IMG/VR virus record: IMGVR_UViG_3300044823_000365
Span: 91,257-155,256 of that record
Source of the DNA: a virus
Direction: 5' to 3' (one strand)
DNA: 64,000 bases
The number at the start of each line of letters is the position of its first letter. Positions within the stretch are counted from its first letter, which is position 1. Under the pieces are notes generated by a model. The model did no database searches. It saw nothing but the letters and a program-made list of their open reading frames with translations, and was not told where the DNA came from. Shown piece by piece: positions 22,758 to 29,235 of the stretch. The position numbers and the translations under genes are program-made.

Positions 22758-23503
22758 TATGCCCCCACCCCCTCAGCCTTCGGCGCAGCGTTCAAGAGCA
22801 CGAGAAAGTTCGCCACACGGGCACAGTCGGCGCAACCAGCGGTCGGAGCGGGCAGTTCGGAGTCGAGCAACGCCTTCGCCTTCTGAAACAGGCGGGAGAT
22901 GAGCGTGCCGTCGAGAGCCACGGGGAGTTCGGTCGCCTTGAACTCGACGCTGACGCCACCCTCGGCGCTGATCATCGTATCGGGCCACAAATACACTATG
23001 CTGAGCGAGGTCACTTTCCCCTCGCCGCGGGCTTCAAGCAGCGTCTTGTAGGCGTGCAATTGGGCGGCGTAAATGGCGAGCATCCTCTCGGACCACTCCG
23101 TCGCTTCGGCGGGAGGTTTGCTGCTCTTCAAATCCAAAATGGTGATGTTGCCGTCCGCATCACGGAACGCCAAATCGGGGACGCCAGTCAATTCGATGCC
23201 AGTCTCAGAGTCAGTGAAAGTCATGCGGTGGAGTTCGATACATTCTTGTCCAGCGTAGGCGCTCAAGAAAGACGGAAGCGCAGAGTTCTTGATGAGTTTC
23301 TTTTGCATGGAATCAAGGCGAGACAAAATCCCCGGTGGCGGAAATGTGAAAGGCGCTTCCTTGTCTTTGCCGCGCATCTGATTCTTGAGGATGAAACAAC
23401 GCTCGCAGAAACAAGGAGTATTGAATTCCCCGAGCCCCTTGGCTGAAACTGCGAACGGGTTGCGAACTTTTGCTGTCTTCATGGGCGTTTTCTCCATGCC
23501 CAT
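22757..23503 (-). CDS. Cas4/RecB-like PD-(D/E)XK nuclease
   Basis: 248 aa. GVPDLAFRD...ITILDLKSSK near residues 108-128 is the D-ExK core (here D...D-x-K). N-terminal CFCERC and C-terminal CADC could ligate an Fe-S cluster, as in Cas4. First gene of the minus-strand operon. Residue 3 is also a Met; a TATACT box abuts the first ATG, and starting at the second ATG (23497) would fit a leaderless transcript. Confidence 0.75.
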   Translation of the reverse strand: MGMEKTPMKTAKVRNPFAVSAKGLGEFNTPCFCERCFILKNQMRGKDKEAPFTFPPPGILSRLDSMQKKLIKNSALPSFLSAYAGQECIELHRMTFTDSETGIELTGVPDLAFRDADGNITILDLKSSKPPAEATEWSERMLAIYAAQLHAYKTLLEARGEGKVTSLSIVYLWPDTMISAEGGVSVEFKATELPVALDGTLISRLFQKAKALLDSELPAPTAGCADCARVANFLVLLNAAPKAEGVGA

Positions 23504-23509
23504 AGTATA
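23504..23509 (-). promoter_or_regulatory. TATACT -10 box for the minus-strand operon
   Basis: On the minus strand TGTATACT lies directly before the ATG at 23503 and 6 nt before the second ATG at 23497. Confidence 0.4.
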
Positions 23510-23571
23510 CAGCCGAGGAGGGATTTTAGCTAGCTGTATTGTGTTGAAAACAAGCTATTTACAAGATTTTT

Positions 23572-23596
23572 TGTGTACTTAAAGGGGTAGTTCCCC
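23572..23596 (-). repeat. Right inverted repeat of the transposase cassette (element f)
   Basis: Ends ...TTCCCC followed by AAAATAG. Its complement matches element c at 22 of 25 positions. Confidence 0.6.
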
Positions 23597-23606
23597 AAAA
23601 TAGTTC

Positions 23607-23636
23607 TTGACAGTTTTCCAGCTACCGCAGTATTAT
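23607..23636 (+). promoter_or_regulatory. Consensus sigma70 promoter of the Leu/Tyr tRNA operon
   Basis: TTGACA (23607-23612), 18-nt spacer, TATTAT (23631-23636). The -10 is an AGTATTAT copy. It drives the leader peptide and the tRNAs. Confidence 0.85.
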
Positions 23637-23652
23637 GTAGACGGAGACTTTT

Positions 23653-23730
23653 ATGACCCCGATGGCCCTATTATCGTTGCGACTGTATAGCTACCTTCGT
23701 AGCTTCGGCAGCGGTATGTCCATCGGGTAA
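23653..23730 (+). CDS. Leader peptide of the Leu/Tyr tRNA operon (25 aa)
   Basis: ATG with SD GGAG 6 nt upstream. Five Leu residues use five different codons: CTA (23668), TTA (23671), TTG (23677), CTG (23683) and CTT (23695); two Tyr use TAT (23686) and TAC (23692). Each downstream tRNA, Tyr(GTA), Leu(TAG), Leu(GAG), Leu(CAA), Leu(TAA) and Leu(CAG), has a matching codon here. A terminator follows at 23756. This is the layout of an attenuator leader, so stalling at a scarce-tRNA codon should promote transcription into the tRNAs. Mechanism inferred; codon match seen directly. Confidence 0.7.
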   Translation: MTPMALLSLRLYSYLRSFGSGMSIG

Positions 23731-23768
23731 ACGAAATTACAGCCCCGGTACCGACAGAGCCGCTGAAG
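23703..23768 (+). promoter_or_regulatory. Putative antiterminator pairing
   Basis: CTT (23703-23705) and CAGCGG (23709-23714) can pair with AAG (23766-23768) and CCGCTG (23760-23765). The second strand covers the 5' arm and loop of the terminator, so the two structures exclude each other. The first strand lies at the end of the leader ORF, where a ribosome that reaches the stop codon would cover it. Confidence 0.5.
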
Positions 23769-23792
23769 CGATTCGGCGGCTCTATTGTTTTT
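23756..23792 (+). terminator. Intrinsic terminator between leader and tRNAs
   Basis: AGAGCCGC (23756-23763) pairs with GCGGCTCT (23776-23783), followed by ATTGTTTTT. It lies 15 nt before the first tRNA, so it would block the whole cluster unless overcome. Confidence 0.85.
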
Positions 23793-23807
23793 GGGGTGAA
23801 GAGTTTT

Positions 23808-23895
23808 GGAGCGAACGCACCAATGGCGGTGCACCGGGCTGTAGACCTGGCGTCCCTTGCGGACATGGCAGGTTCGATGCCCGCTCGCTCCACCA
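23808..23895 (+). tRNA. tRNA-Tyr (anticodon GTA)
   Basis: Acceptor GGAGCGA/TCGCTCC, anticodon arm CCGGG-CTGTAGA-CCTGG, variable arm GTCC/GGAC, encoded CCA. One mismatch in the T stem. Type II tRNA, as bacterial Tyr tRNAs are. Confidence 0.9.
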
Positions 23896-23904
23896 GTTTG
23901 AAGT

Positions 23905-23984
23905 GCGCAGGTGAAGGGAATCTTGGCATACCTCGTACGCTTAGAACGTACGGCTTGCGGGTTCGAGTCCCGCTCTGCGCACCA
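23905..23984 (+). tRNA. tRNA-Leu (anticodon TAG)
   Basis: Acceptor GCGCAGG/TCTGCGC, discriminator A, anticodon arm GTACG-CTTAGAA-CGTAC, T arm GCGGG-TTCGAGT-CCCGC, encoded CCA. Variable region shorter than usual for Leu. Reads CTA (and possibly other CTN). Confidence 0.88.
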
Positions 23985-23996
23985 AGATATAGATTC

Positions 23997-24087
23997 GCGG
24001 GCGTGGCGAAACTTGGCGAGACGCACCAGCTTGAGGGGCTGGCGGAGGTTAAACTCCGTGGTGGTTCGAATCCACTCGCCCGCACCA
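23997..24087 (+). tRNA. tRNA-Leu (anticodon GAG)
   Basis: Acceptor GCGGGCG/CGCCCGC, anticodon arm CCAGC-TTGAGGG-GCTGG, long variable arm, encoded CCA. Reads CTC and CTT. Confidence 0.92.
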
Positions 24088-24093
24088 AAATTT

Positions 24094-24183
24094 GGCGGAT
24101 TGGCGGAACTGGCAGACGCAGCAGACTCAAAATCTGCCGGGACTTAGCAGCCCGTGAGAGTTCGAGTCTCTCATCCGCCACCA
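24094..24183 (+). tRNA. tRNA-Leu (anticodon CAA)
   Basis: Acceptor GGCGGAT/ATCCGCC, anticodon arm GCAGA-CTCAAAA-TCTGC, variable arm CGGG...CCCG, encoded CCA. Reads TTG. Confidence 0.93.
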
Positions 24184-24188
24184 ACTTT

Positions 24189-24279
24189 GCGGGAGCAGCC
24201 CGATTGGCCGGAGGCCGTGGACTTAAAATCCACTGGGGCGCAAGCCCCCTTGTGAGTTCGACTCTCACCTTCCGCACCA
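24189..24279 (+). tRNA. tRNA-Leu (anticodon TAA)
   Basis: Acceptor GCGGGAG/CTTCCGC, anticodon arm GTGGA-CTTAAAA-TCCAC, long variable arm, encoded CCA. Reads TTA (and TTG by wobble). Confidence 0.92.
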
Positions 24280-24284
24280 AGTTT

Positions 24285-24361
24285 GGCCGACTAGGAGAAC
24301 CGGCATATCCGCTTCCCTCAGAAGGAAGATTTTCGGGGTTCGAATCCCCGGTCGGCCACCA
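24285..24361 (+). tRNA. tRNA with anticodon CAG (Leu), class I body
   Basis: Acceptor GGCCGAC/GTCGGCC, discriminator A, anticodon arm CTTCC-CTCAGAA-GGAAG, T arm CGGGG-TTCGAAT-CCCCG, encoded CCA. The variable loop has only five bases (ATTTT), unlike normal Leu tRNAs, which have a long arm. The leader peptide's CTG codon supports the Leu assignment. Confidence 0.88.
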
Positions 24362-24369
24362 AATTCATC

Positions 24370-24420
24370 GGTAGTGTTGTAATTGGCAGACTATCAATCT
24401 CATGTGTAGGGGAGTCTACC
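24370..24420 (+). other. Possible 5' part of an interrupted tRNA
   Basis: After the usual CCA-AATTC spacer there is a D-arm-like ttgtaattggcaga and a stem-like GGGGAG just before the HNH start. It does not fold as a tRNA on its own. Confidence 0.3.
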
Positions 24421-24924
24421 ATGAGACATGTAAAGTACACAAAAGAGGTTTTGTCTCCGCTTGTAGCAGATAGTTTAACCCTTGCGGAAATAATCCGCAA
24501 ATTGGGGCTGCGGCAAAGCGGGGGGACACAAGGAAACATTTCTCGATGGATAAGAATTTATGGGCTTGACACGTCCCACTTTTTGGGCCGACGGAGGAAC
24601 AGGGGAGTACGTCCCAAAAATCGTCGTCAATGGGAGGAGATTTTAGTTCTTCGCTCGCCAGAACAACGGAAAGAACACGCCGCAGTTTTACGTCGGGCGT
24701 TGATTGAATCGGGTGTTCCGTACGAATGTTGTAAATGCCATTGTCTCCCCATTTGGCGAGGAGAACCGCTAATTCTGGAAATAGACCATGAAAGCGGACA
24801 ATGGTGGGACAACCGAAAAAACAATTTGAGATTTTTGTGCCCCAATTGCCACTCGCAAACCGAAACATGGGGAAGAAAAGGCCCAAGCGTCCGTACTGAA
24901 ACTTTGGCAGCCGCCATAGGCTGA
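24421..24924 (+). CDS. HNH homing endonuclease inside the tRNA cluster
   Basis: 167 aa. The N-terminal part has a helix-turn-helix-like stretch (LTLAEIIRKLGLRQSGG...ISRWIRIYG), then CCKCH, LEIDHESGQWWDN and LRFLCPNCHSQ, an HNH core with zinc Cys. It separates a tRNA-like 5' piece from a tRNA 3' end, so it has probably invaded a seventh tRNA gene. Confidence 0.85.
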   Translation: MRHVKYTKEVLSPLVADSLTLAEIIRKLGLRQSGGTQGNISRWIRIYGLDTSHFLGRRRNRGVRPKNRRQWEEILVLRSPEQRKEHAAVLRRALIESGVPYECCKCHCLPIWRGEPLILEIDHESGQWWDNRKNNLRFLCPNCHSQTETWGRKGPSVRTETLAAAIG

Positions 24925-24943
24925 ACTCCCCCTCCCGGCACCA
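24923..24943 (+). other. 3' end of an interrupted tRNA
   Basis: The T-loop 3' half and T stem (GAACTCCCC), an acceptor-like TCCCGGC, A and CCA follow the HNH stop directly. The matching GCCGGGA acceptor 5' strand is not seen upstream, so this tRNA is a remnant. Confidence 0.5.
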
Positions 24944-24991
24944 CCTTTCGTACTAGTTCCCCGGTACCTAGTCAAATCTCCCGGCCCCCTG

Positions 24992-24997
24992 TATACT
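24992..24997 (+). promoter_or_regulatory. TATACT -10-like box
   Basis: TATACT 7 nt before a strong SD (ggaggaatt) and 19 nt before the GTG at 25017. Confidence 0.4.
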
Positions 24998-25016
24998 TAG
25001 GGCAGGAGGAATTGCC

Positions 25017-25202
25017 GTGGACCCCACCCTAGGCCAACAGATCGAAATGCTCGAAACCCGTGTCGCTCAGTACGAGGAACAGATCGGCACGGTCCAGTCC
25101 AAGTACCCGATGACGAACGAGGAAGCGCGGCTGGTGCTCTCCCTCCAAGCGCAGTTGTCGGAAGACAAAAAAAAGATACGCGCTCTCACAGGAAAGGTGT
25201 AA
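25017..25202 (+). CDS. Small coiled-coil protein (61 aa)
   Basis: GTG start with SD ggaggaatt. Heptad-like LGQQIEMLETRVAQYEEQI and LSLQAQLSEDKKKI separated by a short turn, predicting a helical hairpin. No known family. Confidence 0.65.
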   Translation: MDPTLGQQIEMLETRVAQYEEQIGTVQSKYPMTNEEARLVLSLQAQLSEDKKKIRALTGKV

Positions 25203-25208
25203 ACTACA

Positions 25209-25418
25209 GTGTCCATCGCCCCACATGCACGTTTTGATTGGAAGTCCCTGTCGCACGAGATCGCGGGGTACACGCGCTAAGGCACGGAGATCGACAGGAA
25301 GCGAGAGGGCGTCGAGATCGCCTCCCTCTTCTCCACGGCCAAAGCGATTACCAATTCCGTGCCGACGCCGTTGTCCGGAAGCGGGCTGTTCCGCTGGTTC
25401 GGGAAAAGGAAATCATGA
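25209..25418 (+). pseudogene. Small gene with in-frame TAA (69 codons)
   Basis: From GTG 25209 the frame gives 23 residues, TAA at 25278-25280, then a further protein-like 45 codons (including GVEIASLFSTAKAITNSV and LFRWFGKRKS) to TGA at 25416, which overlaps the next start by ATGA. The conserved-looking downstream part and normal junction suggest the ORF was once continuous. A nonsense mutation or readthrough are alternatives; other genes here use TAA as stop. Confidence 0.5.
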
Positions 25419-25546
25419 TCACAAACGAATACGAAGCATTGACGCCGGAAGCAGAAATACCGCGGCTGCTAGCCCAGCGGGACGGCGAAAACTGCGATTG
25501 CGACCCGTGCGCCTATGTGCGCCGGTTGGCAAAGGAGTTGCAATGA
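25415..25546 (+). CDS. Small protein with CDCDPC motif (43 aa)
   Basis: ATGA overlap on both sides. Glu-rich, with a CDCDPC cluster near residue 28. Unknown. Confidence 0.55.
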   Translation: MITNEYEALTPEAEIPRLLAQRDGENCDCDPCAYVRRLAKELQ

Positions 25547-25758
25547 CAACCAAAGAACGCGAAATCGCCTACGACCGGGCGCAGCGCTTGCTGGCTGAAA
25601 TGTGGAAGGACCGGACGGAGCTTCCCCAAGTATTGCTGCCGACGCTGGTGATTGCGCTGCAAGAGCAAATGGATTTTTGCGGCGGAAAAGCATACCTGAA
25701 GCTGCGGCGGCTCGCCAATCGCATCGAGGATTTGATCGACACGGAGGAAGACCGATGA
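25543..25758 (+). CDS. Small helical protein (71 aa)
   Basis: ATG 25543 overlaps the preceding stop. Helical throughout (EREIAYDRAQRLLAEMWKD). No motif recognised. Confidence 0.6.
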   Translation: MTTKEREIAYDRAQRLLAEMWKDRTELPQVLLPTLVIALQEQMDFCGGKAYLKLRRLANRIEDLIDTEEDR

Positions 25759-26372
25759 GCCGCGTGACGCTTAACGACAACGGCGAGTTGGTGCCCCGCG
25801 TGCCGACCTGCGAAGCGGAAGTGGATGGCAAGCTGTGCGGGTGCAGGGACGTGTGGGGGAGGGCAAAAGACCGCTGGGTCTGTTTTGCCCACGGCCCCGA
25901 AGCATCGGCTTTTGAGTTTAAATGCGGGTGCGAAATTGGAGAATGTCAACAATTCCACGGGCTTGGCTTGGGCTCCCGCATACGACCTGGTGATGCGGCG
26001 GCGGTGTATATCATGTTTACTCCGAAACAAGAACAACGGCTGCAAGAACGTGCACAAGTGGTCATAGACATGGTGAATTGGTTGCGTCCACGCTTCCGGT
26101 CCTACAACAGTAACCAGAAAATGCAGGTCTTAGATACAATTGGGGCGTCCGTCTACTACCTTCCGTCTGTCTACACGAACAAGAAACAAAAAGGCTACAC
26201 CAACCATCATGTCTATCCCCGGAATAAAGCAGCCCGAGACCTGCTGACGGCCCCGCAGGACGCGACGCTGGAAGAGTTCCTGAAGGCATACAAAGAGTCA
26301 TACGGAATAGTCACGTGGATGACTAAAGAAGAGCACGGCAAAATCCCTAAACACAAGCACGAAGCTCCTTAA
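25755..26372 (+). CDS. Hypothetical protein with Cys cluster and HNH-like tail (205 aa)
   Basis: ATGA overlap. Residues 18-62 contain Cys pairs (CGCRD, CGCEIGEC). The C-terminal third reads YTNHHVYPRNKAARDLL...WMTKEEHGKI, in which the His pair and late Glu-His could form a minimal HNH-like site; this is only a resemblance. Confidence 0.6.
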   Translation: MSRVTLNDNGELVPRVPTCEAEVDGKLCGCRDVWGRAKDRWVCFAHGPEASAFEFKCGCEIGECQQFHGLGLGSRIRPGDAAAVYIMFTPKQEQRLQERAQVVIDMVNWLRPRFRSYNSNQKMQVLDTIGASVYYLPSVYTNKKQKGYTNHHVYPRNKAARDLLTAPQDATLEEFLKAYKESYGIVTWMTKEEHGKIPKHKHEAP

Positions 26373-26396
26373 TAAAATCCTGAAAGACCGCAAGCC

Positions 26397-26669
26397 CTAG
26401 CTCGCCAGCCTCCACAGGTCGTTGCGCTTCGCTACGTGCAGGCGCTCGATCACCCCGGCGATGCGGAGCCGCTTCTGGGCCGTGCGAAGCTCGTGATGCC
26501 ACTCCAAGCCTTCCTTGCCGTGGCTGCACATGCTGCCTGACTCCAGCCGTGGAAAGAGCAGGGCAGCCAAGCGATATTGGTAGCGGGTCGTGAGCGGGCC
26601 GTTTTGCAGCACCTTCACGACCGCCTCGTCGAACTGCTTGCCTCTCGACATTGGTATCGCAGTATTCAT
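26397..26669 (-). CDS. Minus-strand winged-helix-like protein (90 aa)
   Basis: Minus-strand ATG at 26669 has a strong SD (aaggaggagtc). The C-terminal half WHHELRTAQKRLRIAGVIER and WRLAS resembles the wing region of Mrr-N/winged-helix domains. It is convergent with the 25755 gene and divergent from the 26833 gene, which suits a small regulator. Confidence 0.55.
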   Translation of the reverse strand: MNTAIPMSRGKQFDEAVVKVLQNGPLTTRYQYRLAALLFPRLESGSMCSHGKEGLEWHHELRTAQKRLRIAGVIERLHVAKRNDLWRLAS

Positions 26670-26832
26670 GACTCCTCCTTGAGAGTCGCACGGAACTGCC
26701 GTGCGGCGGAGGAAGGGGGAAAATGATCGATAGAAACAGCACGCCCAGAGAGCGCAGGACTTCCAAGGGAAAGTCGAAGCCGTCCCGCGCCCCATCATCA
26801 AAGCCAACCACGGCAAATTCACGTACCGGGAA

Positions 26833-27033
26833 ATGGGGTACCTCATCATGGAAAGCGCGTCCTTGGTCGCCGCCGAACAGGCGCTCCGATGGGCCGCCAA
26901 AAAGAGGCAACGCGGCAACGGAATGCATTGGGAGATGACAAGCGAGTGCGACGAGCATTGCGCTGATTGCCACCGCCCATACGGAGAACACCTCAAACCG
27001 GATCAAAAATGCCCGGAGACCTCAAATGGATAA
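26833..27033 (+). CDS. Small protein with CADC motif (66 aa), probably 5'-truncated by a frameshift
   Basis: MGYLIMESASLVAAEQALRW then CDEHCADCHRPYGEH. The same frame is protein-like for about 30 codons upstream (KVEAVPRPIIKANHGKF) but lacks a start codon. A strong SD (ggaggaaggggg) and ATG at 26723 lie in another frame, so a one-base shift near 26745 may separate start and body. Confidence 0.5.
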   Translation: MGYLIMESASLVAAEQALRWAAKKRQRGNGMHWEMTSECDEHCADCHRPYGEHLKPDQKCPETSNG

Positions 27034-27394
27034 GCGTGTCCTGCTTGTGGACGACGACCCCGACGTGCGGGAGGGCTTCGCTGCGTTCTTCGAGCGCAAG
27101 GGCTACAAGGTCAGCCAGCAAGCGGGGGGCCGCGGGGCATTCGAGCTTTACAAGGAGCGGGGGCCGTTCGATTTCGTCCTGACCGATTTCAATTTCATCG
27201 GCAGCAAGGAGATTCGCCACGGGGCGGACTTGCCGCGCGAGATTCGCAAGCTGGTTCCCGCCCAGCGCATGGCGCTGATGTCCGGCGACCCGAGGGCGGC
27301 CCTTGAAGCCTTGGACGATTCGGTCAAGGACGTGCCCCTGTTGGAAAAGCCATTCTCGCTGCGAAATCTTACGGAGTTGTTGCCTGGGGCCTAG
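27026..27394 (+). CDS. Response regulator receiver domain (CheY-like)
   Basis: 122 aa, a single receiver domain. Acidic pocket VDDDPD (residues 8-13), phospho-acceptor Asp in VLTDFNF (about 53), Ser/Thr position MSG (about 88) and the conserved Lys in LEKPF (about 108) are all present. No output domain and no histidine kinase in the window, so it may tap or block a host two-component pathway. It overlaps the preceding gene by 8 nt. Confidence 0.85.
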   Translation: MDKRVLLVDDDPDVREGFAAFFERKGYKVSQQAGGRGAFELYKERGPFDFVLTDFNFIGSKEIRHGADLPREIRKLVPAQRMALMSGDPRAALEALDDSVKDVPLLEKPFSLRNLTELLPGA

Positions 27395-27399
27395 TATTA
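27393..27399 (+). promoter_or_regulatory. AGTATTA promoter-like element, leaderless spacing
   Basis: AGTATTA overlaps the response regulator stop (TAG) and lies 6 nt before the ATG at 27406. Confidence 0.5.
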
Positions 27400-27405
27400 G
27401 GCTTC

Positions 27406-29235
27406 ATGGGCAAAAACCGCGATTACAACGAAGACGAGCCGGAAACAGCAACAGAAGGCCAGCCGAAACGCGACAGCGGCGGAGTCGCGGACGACGACCA
27501 GAACGAGTACTACCACTGGAGCCTGCACAAGGGGCTGTACCGCCCCGTGGGCAAGACCCAGGATACCGTCCCCGCTGGCATCTACGAGATCGACAACGAC
27601 AATGCGGGCTGGTACCTCAGCAAGGTCAAGTTCCCGTCCGACACCCTGCTCCGGCTGCCGGGCATGCCCATCGACTACATCCTCGACCAGATCAAGGTCT
27701 TCTGGGAGCGCGAAAGCCTTTTCCAGCAGACGGGGCTGCTGCACAAGCGGGGCATCCTCATGTACGGCCCGGCGGGGTCGGGAAAGACCAGCATCATCCG
27801 CCTGCTGTGCGACGACGTTGTGAAGCGCGACGGCATCGTGGTCATGGTCACCAATTGCAGGCTGGCCGAGAACGCCCTCGGCGGCATCCGCCAGATCGAG
27901 GCGCGGCGGCCGATCCTCACCATCATCGAGGACATCGAGACTTTCATGGGGAGCAGCGACGAGTCCTCGTCCGCCCGCGCCCTGCTGGCGCTCCTCGACG
28001 GCGAGACGCAGGTGGAGCATATAGTCCATCTCGCTTGTCCTGCCCCTGAAACACGTATTTTGAAGGCCGATCTTTCCTGGGTACGGGCAGATGAACTAGT
28101 ACCGGGAGATAGAATAGCGGCCTTTGATGAGACCCGCAAATTCGGCAAAGGTCTGGGAAGAAAGCTGAGAGTTGCTACAGTTGAAGCCTGCCCGCTGGTT
28201 ACAAAAAAACGGTTTCGGGTAAAAATGGAAAGCGGCACGGAAATCGTGGTTAGCGAGCACCATCCGTTCTTAGTTAAGTTAGGCTCTTGTTCTCCTGAAT
28301 GGCGTTTTGTTGAAGACCTTAAGGCGGCCAACCGAGTAGTTTCAATCGGCAAGCCATGGGAGACCGACGCTTCCGAAGCGGGAGCCTATTTGTCCGCCCA
28401 GTACGATGCGGAAGGCAGCCTCAATATCGGCGACAACAACACGGGGGGTCGGACGTTTCGTGTGAAATGGGCTCAAGCGAAGGGGATAGTAGTCGATAAG
28501 ACAAAGAAATTTCTTAACGAAACGGGGTTCAACTTCACAGCTTACGACCGCAAGCCGCAAACAACCAGCGGAGGGAGGGGGGTGTGCCAAGATGGCAAGA
28601 CCCCGCTACGTCCGCAGATAGGCATAGACCTCAAAGGAGGAAAATGGAAACAGCTTAAATTTCTCGGCTCCATTCGTCCGATCCGGCTTCTAGCCAACCA
28701 ATTGTTGTTAAAAATTTTGGATGGAACTAAAATCTGCCCGGAGTACGACAAGGTAGTGTCTGTTGAAGAAATCGGACCTGGTCCTGTTGTTGCTCTTGGA
28801 ACCAGCACCAAAACCTTTATAGGCGAGGGGTTACTTCAACACAACACCACCAACAAGCCGGACCAGCTTGAGGACCGCATCGTGAAGCGCCCCGGTCGCT
28901 TCGACCTCGTGGTGGGGCTGAACCACCCGGTGGCCGAGGCGCGGAGGGCCTACCTGCGTAACCTGCTCAAGGACCACATGCCGGAGAAGGAACTGGACGA
29001 GTTGGTCGATGCCACGGAGGGGCTGGGCTTGGCCCACCTGCGCGAGCTTGTCGTGGCGTCCTATTGCCTCGGGCTGGACCGCAAGGAGACCTTGGCCCGC
29101 CTCAAGACCAACTTCAAGAAAGGGTCGCTGAAGATCAAGTCCGGCAAGGAAACGATGGGCTTCACGGTGAATTTCCCGCAGGCGGAAGACGAAAAGCCGA
29201 GGCTCAGCCGTGTCGCCGGTGAGGAGGATGACTGA
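27406..29235 (+). CDS. BCS1-like AAA ATPase with intein at sensor 1
   Basis: 609 aa before splicing. Residues 1-45 are charged and disordered. Residues 46-118 form an N-domain (YYHWSLHKGLYRPVG). Walker A GPAGSGKTS is near 120-128 and Walker B ILTIIEDIETF near 167. The intein (residues 211-480) separates HIVHLA from TTNKPDQLED, so splicing restores sensor 1 and the RPGRFD arginine region of BCS1/AAA proteins. Residues 481-609 hold the C-terminal helical lid. BCS1-like ATPases remodel or translocate folded proteins; the phage role is unknown. Confidence 0.85.
   Translation: MGKNRDYNEDEPETATEGQPKRDSGGVADDDQNEYYHWSLHKGLYRPVGKTQDTVPAGIYEIDNDNAGWYLSKVKFPSDTLLRLPGMPIDYILDQIKVFWERESLFQQTGLLHKRGILMYGPAGSGKTSIIRLLCDDVVKRDGIVVMVTNCRLAENALGGIRQIEARRPILTIIEDIETFMGSSDESSSARALLALLDGETQVEHIVHLACPAPETRILKADLSWVRADELVPGDRIAAFDETRKFGKGLGRKLRVATVEACPLVTKKRFRVKMESGTEIVVSEHHPFLVKLGSCSPEWRFVEDLKAANRVVSIGKPWETDASEAGAYLSAQYDAEGSLNIGDNNTGGRTFRVKWAQAKGIVVDKTKKFLNETGFNFTAYDRKPQTTSGGRGVCQDGKTPLRPQIGIDLKGGKWKQLKFLGSIRPIRLLANQLLLKILDGTKICPEYDKVVSVEEIGPGPVVALGTSTKTFIGEGLLQHNTTNKPDQLEDRIVKRPGRFDLVVGLNHPVAEARRAYLRNLLKDHMPEKELDELVDATEGLGLAHLRELVVASYCLGLDRKETLARLKTNFKKGSLKIKSGKETMGFTVNFPQAEDEKPRLSRVAGEEDD
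28036..28845 (+). other. Intein in BCS1-like ATPase (270 codons)
   Basis: Cys start (CPAPETRIL), block B VVSEHHPFLV, a single DOD-like motif AGAYLSAQYDAEGSL, ending GLLQHN with Thr +1. Its C-terminal third closely resembles that of the polA intein (TSTKTFIGEGLL versus TSTKTFIAEGLL). Confidence 0.9.

Larger units (their letters stand above)
19984..23596. mobile_element. IS1595-type transposon-like cassette carrying nuclease genes
   Basis: Bounded by inverted repeats at 19984-20008 and 23572-23596 (22 of 25 positions match, both starting GGGGAA) and flanked on both sides by AAAATA. Inside, all genes read on the minus strand: Cas4-like nuclease, modular zinc-repeat endonuclease, DDE transposase, small ORF. 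The usual IS1595 duplication is 8 bp; here only 6 bp of flank match, so the boundary is approximate. Confidence 0.55.

Noticed and set aside
25278-25280. Genetic code change (TAA read as sense)
   Set aside because: Many core genes here end in TAA at proper overlaps, so TAA is a working stop.
26397-26996. 199-aa minus-strand ORF covering the winged-helix gene
   Set aside because: Only the last 90 residues look protein-like, and a strong SD marks the ATG at 26669 as the start.
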